Below are positions 58,604 through 64,000 of a stretch of 64,000 nucleotides of DNA, piece by piece. A model generated the notes under the pieces. It saw nothing but the letters and a program-made list of their open reading frames with translations, was not told the origin of the DNA and searched no databases. The stretch is from Kitasatospora sp. A2-31. Lineage in GTDB: Bacteria > Actinomycetota > Actinomycetes > Streptomycetales > Streptomycetaceae. Each line of letters opens with the position of its first letter. The stretch's first letter is position 1. A program made the position numbers and the translations under genes. The stretch spans positions 62,001 to 126,000 of the forward strand of contig NZ_JAKNTA010000007.1 of assembly GCF_022288725.1 (NCBI RefSeq), in the 5' to 3' direction.

Positions 58604-59698
58604 TCAGCCCGCGGCGGCCGCGGTCCAGGCGTCGTCGGCCGCCGCCAGCGCCGGCGCGGCGTCCGCGCCGGTCGCCGTCGCCAGGGCGGTGAGGAAGCCG
58701 CGCACGGTGGCCCGGGCGGCGGCCGGGCCGTAGTGGTTGACCCGGAGCATCCCGGTGGCCAGCGCCCCGCCGCCGGGCTGGACGGGCAGCGCGGGGTCGA
58801 GGCGGAGCAGCTCGGCGGCGAGGGCGCCCGCGTCCACGCCCGCCGGGGTGCGCAGGGTGGTGGCGACCGGGGCGGCGTGGGCGTCCTCGGGGACGAACGG
58901 GGAGAGCGTGCCGAGGGCGCGGACACCGGCCCGGGTGGCGGCCGAGGCGGCGCGGTGGCGGGCGATCACGGCGGGCAGGCCGTCGGCGCCGATCCGGTCC
59001 AGGCAGGCGCCGAGCGCGAGCATCTCCAACTGGGCCGGGGCGTGCGGCAGTACGGTGCGCCCGGCGTCCGTCCAGCGCTCCTTCCAGTCCAGCAGGGACA
59101 GGTACGAGCGGCGCGGGGCGGCCGGGTTGGCGGCGATCCGCTCCCAGGCGCGCTCGGAGACCGAGACGGCGGAGACCCCGGCCGGGCCGCCCATCGCCTT
59201 CTGCCCGCCGATCACGCACAGGTCGATGCCCCAGGCGTCGGTGAGCAGCGGCTCGGCGGCCACCGACGCGACGGCGTCGACCATGAGCAGCGCACCGTGC
59301 GCGCGGACCACCGCCGCGACCTCGGCGACCGGGTTGGTGTTGCCGGTGGCGGCCTCGGCGTGGACCAGCGAGACGAAGTCGATCGCCGGGTGCTCCCGCA
59401 GGGCGGCCTCGACCTGGGCGGCGGTGACCGCGCTGTCGAACGGCACCGCGAGGTCGACCACCTCGGCCCCGCACGAGCGCAGCCAGTTCCCGAAGGTCTG
59501 GCCGTAGGGGCCGGTGACGACGTTCAGTGCGGTGGATCCCGGGTGCGCGGCGCCGCGGATCGCGGCCTCCAGCGGCAGCAGTGCCTCGCCCTGGGTGACG
59601 ATGACGTCGGCGGTGGTGTGCAGCAGGGCGGCCACCTGGTCCTCGATCGCCGCGAACTCGGCGGCGCTGAGCGGGGGCAGGTCGAGGTAGGGGGTCAC
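58604..59698 (-). CDS. PLP-dependent aminotransferase of AgxT/PhnW fold
   Basis: 364-residue fold-type I class V aminotransferase. It shows NVVTGPYGQTFGNWL, FVSLVHAEAATGNTNPV (substrate pocket), LLMVDAVASVAAEPL with the PLP-ring Asp, and the Schiff-base lysine in CVIGGQKAMGGPAGVSA. C-terminal ATGMLRVNHYG is usual for AgxT-like enzymes. Related enzymes transaminate glyoxylate, serine-pyruvate or 2-aminoethylphosphonate (PhnW). Its position in the aminophosphonate region suggests a role there, for instance glyoxylate/glycine handling, but specificity cannot be read. The GTG at 59698 is preceded by GAAAGG. Confidence 0.82.
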   Translation of the reverse strand: MTPYLDLPPLSAAEFAAIEDQVAALLHTTADVIVTQGEALLPLEAAIRGAAHPGSTALNVVTGPYGQTFGNWLRSCGAEVVDLAVPFDSAVTAAQVEAALREHPAIDFVSLVHAEAATGNTNPVAEVAAVVRAHGALLMVDAVASVAAEPLLTDAWGIDLCVIGGQKAMGGPAGVSAVSVSERAWERIAANPAAPRRSYLSLLDWKERWTDAGRTVLPHAPAQLEMLALGACLDRIGADGLPAVIARHRAASAATRAGVRALGTLSPFVPEDAHAAPVATTLRTPAGVDAGALAAELLRLDPALPVQPGGGALATGMLRVNHYGPAAARATVRGFLTALATATGADAAPALAAADDAWTAAAAG

Positions 59699-59793
59699 GC
59701 GCCGGCCTTTCGGAGGTGGGTCGTTCGGGCGGGAATGAGTCTGCCGCACTTCCGGGGGTCCCGGGGAACCGGCCGCTCGGTAGAGTGCGGGCC

Positions 59794-60885
59794 ATGAGCG
59801 ATGGTGCGGTGCTGCACGTCCGGGGCCGGGTACTGGTCGGCCCGGAGGAGGTCCGGGACGAACTCTGGGTGGTGGACGGGCGGGTGGCCTTCGACCGGCC
59901 GGCCGGGGCGCGCGACGTCCGGACCGTGACCGGCTGGGTGCTGCCCGGTCTGGTGGACGCGCACTGCCACGTCGGCCTGGACGCGCACGGCGCCGTCGAC
60001 GCCGCCACCAGCGAGAAGCAGGCGGTCACCGACCGCGACGCCGGCACGCTGCTGATCCGCGACGCCGGTTCGGCGGCCGACACCCGGTGGATCGACGACC
60101 GCGAGGACCTGCCCCGGATCATCCGGGCCGGCCGGCACATCGCCCGCACCCGCCGCTACATCCGCAACTACGCGCACGAGATCGAGCCGGGCGACCTCGC
60201 CGCGTACGTCCGGGCCGAGGCCCGGCGCGGCGACGGCTGGGTGAAGCTGGTCGGCGACTGGATCGACCGCGACCGCGGCGACCTCGCCGCCTGCTGGCCC
60301 GGCGACGCGCTGGCCGAGGCGATCGCGGCGGCGCACGAGGAGGGCGCGCGGGTGACCGCGCACTGCTTCGCCGCCGAGTCGCTGCCCGACCTGCTGGCGG
60401 CCGGCATCGACTGCATCGAGCACGCCACCGGGCTGACCGAGGAGTTGATCCCGGTCTTCGCCGAGCGCGGCGTCGCGATCGTCCCGACCCTGGTCAACAT
60501 CGCCACCTTCCCGCAGCTGGCGGCGGGTGGCGAGGCCAAGTTCCCGGCCTGGTCCGCCCACATGCGCCGGCTGCACGAGCGCCGCTACGACACCGTGGGC
60601 GCCGCGCACGAGGCGGGCGTCCCCGTGTTCGTCGGGACGGACGCGGGCGGCTCGCTCGCGCACGGCCTGGTCGCGGACGAGGTGGCCGAGCTGGTGAGGG
60701 CCGGGCTCACGCCCGCCGAGGCGCTTTCGGCGGCCAGCTGGGGCGCACGCCGGTGGCTCGGGCGACCGGGCCTGGAGGAGGGCGCGCCGGCCGACCTCGT
60801 CGTCTTCGACGAGGACCCTCGCGCGGACGTGCGGGTGCTCGCGGACCCGCGGCTGGTGGTGCTGCGCGGGCGGCCGGTGGCGTGA
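59794..60885 (+). CDS. Amidohydrolase-family protein
   Basis: 363-residue metal-dependent hydrolase. Metal ligands are the paired His in LVDAHCHVGLDA, then His in VTAHCFAAES, His in CIEHATGLTEE and the catalytic Asp in VGTDAGGSLAHG. The C-terminal small beta domain is present (GAPADLVVFDEDPRAD). It resembles the imidazolonepropionase/dipeptidase-like group of the superfamily. It is divergent from the aminotransferase, with 95 nt between starts. Substrate unknown. Confidence 0.87.
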   Translation: MSDGAVLHVRGRVLVGPEEVRDELWVVDGRVAFDRPAGARDVRTVTGWVLPGLVDAHCHVGLDAHGAVDAATSEKQAVTDRDAGTLLIRDAGSAADTRWIDDREDLPRIIRAGRHIARTRRYIRNYAHEIEPGDLAAYVRAEARRGDGWVKLVGDWIDRDRGDLAACWPGDALAEAIAAAHEEGARVTAHCFAAESLPDLLAAGIDCIEHATGLTEELIPVFAERGVAIVPTLVNIATFPQLAAGGEAKFPAWSAHMRRLHERRYDTVGAAHEAGVPVFVGTDAGGSLAHGLVADEVAELVRAGLTPAEALSAASWGARRWLGRPGLEEGAPADLVVFDEDPRADVRVLADPRLVVLRGRPVA

Positions 60886-61020
60886 CCGCAGCGGTGCTGG
60901 GGCGGCCCCGGCGCCCGGTGCGGTCGTGGTCGTGCCGTCGCGGTGGTGCCTTCCTGGTGGTGCTGCCGTGGTGATCATCCGGTGAACGGCCTGTCGGCGT
61001 AGGCCGATAGGGTGGCGGCC

Positions 61021-61698
61021 ATGGCACCGCGTCCACTGAACGAGATCGTCGAGCCCGGCTGGGCCACCGCGCTGGAACCGGTCGCCGGGCGGGTGGCCGC
61101 CATGGGCGACTTCCTCCGCGCCGAGCTGGCCGCCGGCCGCACCTACCTGCCGTCCGGGCCGAACGTCCTGCGCGCCTTCCAGCAGCCCCTCGCCGACGTG
61201 CGGGTGCTGATCGTCGGGCAGGACCCGTACCCGACCCCCGGCCACGCGGTGGGGCTCAGCTTCTCGGTCGCGCCGGACGTCCGGCCGATACCGGCCAGCC
61301 TGATCAACATCTTCCAGGAGTACGGCGACGACCTCGGCCTGCCGCAGCCGTCCAACGGTGACCTCACCCCGTGGACGCAGCAGGGCGTGCTGTTGCTCAA
61401 CCGCGCGCTCACCACCGCGCCGCGCAAGCCGGCCGCCCACCGCGGCAAGGGCTGGGAGGAGGTCACCGAGCAGGCGATCCGGGCGCTGGTGGCGCGTGGC
61501 GGCCCGCTGGTGGCGATCCTCTGGGGGCGCGACGCCCGCAACCTGCGCCCCCTGTTGGGCGACGTGCCGGCGATCGAGTCCGCGCACCCGAGCCCGTACT
61601 CCGCGAACGGCGGCTTCTTCGGCTCGCGGCCGTTCAGTCGCGCCAACGAGCTGCTGGTTCGCCAGGGCGCCCAACCCGTGGACTGGCGACTGCCGTAG
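61021..61698 (+). CDS. ung: Uracil-DNA glycosylase (family 1)
   Basis: 225-residue base-excision repair enzyme that removes uracil from DNA. The water-activating loop is VLIVGQDPYPTPGHAVGLSFSV, and the minor-groove intercalation loop is SAHPSPYSANGGFFGSRPFSRAN. Length and motifs match UNG. The ATG at 61021 is used; an in-frame GTG/ATG slightly upstream is possible. Monocistronic. Confidence 0.96.
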   Translation: MAPRPLNEIVEPGWATALEPVAGRVAAMGDFLRAELAAGRTYLPSGPNVLRAFQQPLADVRVLIVGQDPYPTPGHAVGLSFSVAPDVRPIPASLINIFQEYGDDLGLPQPSNGDLTPWTQQGVLLLNRALTTAPRKPAAHRGKGWEEVTEQAIRALVARGGPLVAILWGRDARNLRPLLGDVPAIESAHPSPYSANGGFFGSRPFSRANELLVRQGAQPVDWRLP

Positions 61699-61914
61699 GG
61701 CCCGTGCGGCGGATCGGCCCGAACCCGGGGCGGCGGCAGCGGCGGGCGTCAACCTCACCCGAACGAGTGAAATGACGCTCCGTGTGGCTCATGTGACGGA
61801 CTGTTCGAGAAGACTGGCGGCTCGTCGTACGGAGCACCAGCCCCTTGCCCCGCCCAACGGGTGATGTCGGAGGAGGCGCGCTCTACCGAGATCACCACCT
61901 GTGGGGGTACCGCC

Positions 61915-63000
61915 ATGTCGTCGTCCGTCCGTTCCGCCGCCGCCGTCGCGGCCGCCACCGCCGCGGTGTCGGCGCTGATAGCCATCCCGTCCGCGCACGC
62001 CACCGGGCCGTCGCAGGCCCCGACCGCCGGGACCGCCGCGAGCGCACCGGCGGCGGGGCCCGCGGCGCAGGGCGGCGGGAAGGCGCGCGCCGTCACCGCC
62101 GAACTCGACCTGGACGTCAGCCTGTTGAACAAGGCGGTGGACGTGCCGGTGAACATCGCGCTCAACAAGGTGGAGACCCCCGCGCAGCGGTCGGGGGCCG
62201 CCCAGCCGGAGACCGGGGGCGGTGCGGTGCTCGCGGCCCGGGTCGACGGCGTCGACCAGCAGGGACCGGTCACCCTGGTCAAGGCGGACGTCGGCCGGTC
62301 GATGGTGAAGGCCGACGCCGCCGGCGCCTCGGCCTCCGTCAAGCTGGTCAACGCCGACGTGCACGCACCCGGCCTGCCGGCGACCACGCTGCTCGGCCTG
62401 GAGTCGCTCAGTGCCTCGGCCACCTGCCCGGTCGACGGGCAGCCCGCCGCCGACGTCGTCGCGCCCGCGCGGGTGAGCGTCCTCGGCAAGCCGGTCACCC
62501 TCGGCCTCTACGGGCCGACCAGGGTGGACGTGCCGCTGGTCGGCGGCGTCTCAATCGAGTTCTCCAAGCGGACCACCACCTCCACCACGGCCGCCGCCTC
62601 CGCGCTGGAGGTGCAGATCGAGGTCAACCCGCTCGACCTCAACGTCGCCAAGGTCACCGGGAAGATCACCGTCGCGTCGGTGAGCTGCGAGAAGCCCACC
62701 GGGCCGGCCTCGCCGACCACCGCGCCCACGCCCACGCCCTCGGCGACCGGCACCGCGCCCGCCACCGCTCCCGCCACCGGCGCTCCCGCCGTCCAGCCCG
62801 CCGCGGACACCACGGAGGGCCCCACCACCCCGGCCGCGCGAGCGGCCACCGGCAGCCCGTCGGGCGGGGGAAGCCTCGCCGCCACCGGGGGCAGCGCCGC
62901 CGCCGGCCCGCTCGCCGCGGGGGCCGCGGGCCTGGTCGTGGCCGGCGGCCTCGCCCTCTGGGCCACCCGCCGCCGCGCGGGGCACGCCCGGCGGCACTGA
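61915..63000 (+). CDS. LAxTG-anchored cell-wall protein (SCO1860-like)
   Basis: 361 residues. The signal peptide ends near AIPSAHATG (about residues 1-28). The mature part (70-260) is a repeated beta domain of Ala/Val/Asp-rich strands (VTAELDLDVSLLNKAVDVPVN ... VNADVHAPGLPATTLLGLESLSASATC), containing two Cys. A Thr/Pro/Ala stalk follows, then the sorting signal LAATGGS, a hydrophobic helix and the tail RRRAGHARRH. This matches the SCO1860-type family of LAETG-anchored proteins. GGGGG precedes the ATG at 61915. Its sortase lies outside the window. Confidence 0.83.
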   Translation: MSSSVRSAAAVAAATAAVSALIAIPSAHATGPSQAPTAGTAASAPAAGPAAQGGGKARAVTAELDLDVSLLNKAVDVPVNIALNKVETPAQRSGAAQPETGGGAVLAARVDGVDQQGPVTLVKADVGRSMVKADAAGASASVKLVNADVHAPGLPATTLLGLESLSASATCPVDGQPAADVVAPARVSVLGKPVTLGLYGPTRVDVPLVGGVSIEFSKRTTTSTTAAASALEVQIEVNPLDLNVAKVTGKITVASVSCEKPTGPASPTTAPTPTPSATGTAPATAPATGAPAVQPAADTTEGPTTPAARAATGSPSGGGSLAATGGSAAAGPLAAGAAGLVVAGGLALWATRRRAGHARRH

Positions 63001-63014
63001 GCCGCCGGACGGGG

Positions 63015-63048
63015 CGTGCGGGAGTGCCACCACCGGCACTCCCGCACG
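63015..63048 (+). terminator. Hairpin terminator
   Basis: Perfect 14-bp stem CGTGCGGGAGTGCC / GGCACTCCCGCACG, 14 nt after the LAxTG gene. Confidence 0.88.
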
Positions 63049-63074
63049 GTGACCGTGCCGATGCGGACGGTTGG

Positions 63075-63112
63075 TTCACGTGGGCGTTACATGAGAGGAA
63101 CAACCGGGAAAC
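63075..63112 (+). promoter_or_regulatory. GlnR/PhoP-type site upstream of glnII
   Basis: Four pentamers in 11-nt phase: TTCAC, GTTAC (63086), GGAAC (63097), GAAAC (63108). The GTnAC-N6-GAAAC pattern is the GlnR box; the first unit, in context GGTTCAC, resembles a PHO-box unit. It is 56-93 nt upstream of glnII. In S. coelicolor glnII is known to be bound by both GlnR and PhoP. Confidence 0.72.
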
Positions 63113-63167
63113 GGCGACTTGCAACGCTACGCGGGCACCCACCACCCAGTTTGCGAGGTACACCGCC

Positions 63168-64000
63168 GTGGCAATCAAGGCCGAGTACATCTGGATCGAC
63201 GGCACCAAGCCGACCGCCAAGCTCCGTTCCAAGACTCGTGTCCTGGCCAACGCGGACAAGATCCCCACCTGGGGCTTCGACGGTTCCTCCACCAACCAGG
63301 CCGAGGGCCACGCGTCGGACCGCGTGCTGGAGCCGGTGAAGGTCGTCAAGGACCCGATCCGCGGTGGTGACCACATCCTGGTCCTCTGCGAGGTCCTGGA
63401 GACGGACGGTACCGCTCACGAGTCCAACACCCGCGCCCTGCTGCGCGAGGTCGCCGAGAAGTACGCGGCGCAGGAGTCGATCTTCGGCATCGAGCAGGAG
63501 TACACCTTCTTCAAGGGCTCCCGCCCGCTCGGCTTCCCGGAGGGCGGCTACCCGGCCCCGCAGGGCGGCTACTACTGCGGTGTCGGCGCCGAGGAGGTCT
63601 TCGGCCGCGAGATCGTCGAGCTGCACCTGGACCGCTGCATCGACGCCGGCCTGGCCATCTGCGGCATCAACGCCGAGGTCATGCCCGGCCAGTGGGAGTT
63701 CCAGATCGGCCCGGTCGACGCGCTGACCGTCTCGGACGACCTGTGGATCGCCCGCTACCTGCTCTACCGCACCGCCGAGGAGTTCGGCATCGACGCCACC
63801 CTGGACGCCAAGCCGGCCCGTGGCGACTGGAACGGCGCGGGTGCGCACACCAACTTCTCCACCAAGGCGATGCGCGAGGGCTACGACGCCATCATCACCG
63901 CCTGCGAGTCGCTCGGCGCCTCCCAGGAGAAGGTCCTGGAGCACGTCAACCAGTACGGTGACGACATCCAGTCCCGTCTGACCGGCAAGCACGAGACCGC
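63168..64000 (+). CDS. glnII: Glutamine synthetase type II (3' end cut by window edge)
   Basis: 277 codons of the eukaryotic-type, roughly 340-residue glutamine synthetase found in Streptomyces and rhizobia; it makes glutamine from glutamate, ammonia and ATP. Visible: MAIKAEYIWIDGTKPTAKLRSKT, WGFDGSSTNQAEG, SIFGIEQEYTFFKG with catalytic Glu, CGINAEVMPGQWEFQIGP, and GDWNGAGAHTNFSTKAMR. The GTG at 63168 has GAGG upstream. Nitrogen control by GlnR, with phosphate cross-talk, is suggested by the repeat array upstream. Confidence 0.95.
   Translation, partial: MAIKAEYIWIDGTKPTAKLRSKTRVLANADKIPTWGFDGSSTNQAEGHASDRVLEPVKVVKDPIRGGDHILVLCEVLETDGTAHESNTRALLREVAEKYAAQESIFGIEQEYTFFKGSRPLGFPEGGYPAPQGGYYCGVGAEEVFGREIVELHLDRCIDAGLAICGINAEVMPGQWEFQIGPVDALTVSDDLWIARYLLYRTAEEFGIDATLDAKPARGDWNGAGAHTNFSTKAMREGYDAIITACESLGASQEKVLEHVNQYGDDIQSRLTGKHET

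Noticed and set aside
54792..60149. Giant 1785-codon minus-strand open frame
   Set aside because: It spans several genes on both strands, is Arg/Pro/Gly-rich, and arises from high GC; the real genes in it are in other frames.

Overview
The window is 64 kb of very high-GC DNA from an actinobacterium, almost certainly a member of the Streptomycetaceae (Streptomyces or Kitasatospora type). The evidence is the codon bias, many GTG/TTG starts, an SsgA-like sporulation protein, LAxTG cell-wall proteins, the actinobacterial suf operon with a Rieske ferredoxin inside it, and eukaryotic-type glutamine synthetase (GlnII).

Core region, 1-21 kb: a transketolase gene cut by the left edge, heme O synthase (ctaB), heme A synthase (ctaA/COX15), an ABC exporter, and the complete sufR-sufB-sufD-Rieske-sufC-sufS-sufU-sufT iron-sulfur assembly operon. 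A 17-bp iron-box-like palindrome and a CAAC-N6-GTTG palindrome lie upstream of sufR. Between ctaA and the ABC exporter sits an accessory patch: an LAxTG surface protein, a DUF89/ARMT1-like protein, and a secreted glycine-rich protein whose stop overlaps the start of a Fic-domain protein.

Middle region, 20-41 kb: an MFS transporter, two conserved proteins of unknown function, a VOC protein, a Tat-exported PhoX phosphatase behind an 11-nt-phased PHO box, and a proline catabolism module (PucR-type regulator divergent from P5C dehydrogenase and proline dehydrogenase) with a 40-nt direct repeat in the divergent promoter. Then come RraA-like, GNAT, tandem-TerD, a Pro/Ala-rich membrane-anchored protein, an SsgA-like protein, a GAF-domain regulator, and a DedA/PAP2 pair.

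Aminophosphonate region, 41-60 kb: a probable aminophosphonate utilisation locus. It holds a TIGR03364-type FAD oxidoreductase with a TIGR03351-type phosphonatase-like hydrolase; a four-gene ABC importer (lipoprotein, two permeases, ATPase); a divergent GntR/UTRA regulator; a single polypeptide joining a PhnY-like Fe(II)/2-oxoglutarate dioxygenase to a PhnZ-like HD oxygenase; and an APC permease and an AgxT/PhnW-fold aminotransferase. Three GTTG-N6-CAACTT palindromes lie in front of the three operon heads, and PHO-box-like repeats accompany two of them, suggesting one regulon controlled by substrate and phosphate. The locus is split at 43.2-47.7 kb by a degenerate mobile-element remnant: a 5'-truncated phage capsid gene, an XRE regulator and a string of very small genes.

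Right end, 60-64 kb: an amidohydrolase, uracil-DNA glycosylase, an LAxTG-anchored protein of SCO1860 type, and glnII (cut by the right edge) behind a GlnR/PhoP-type repeat array. No rRNA, tRNA or CRISPR array was seen.
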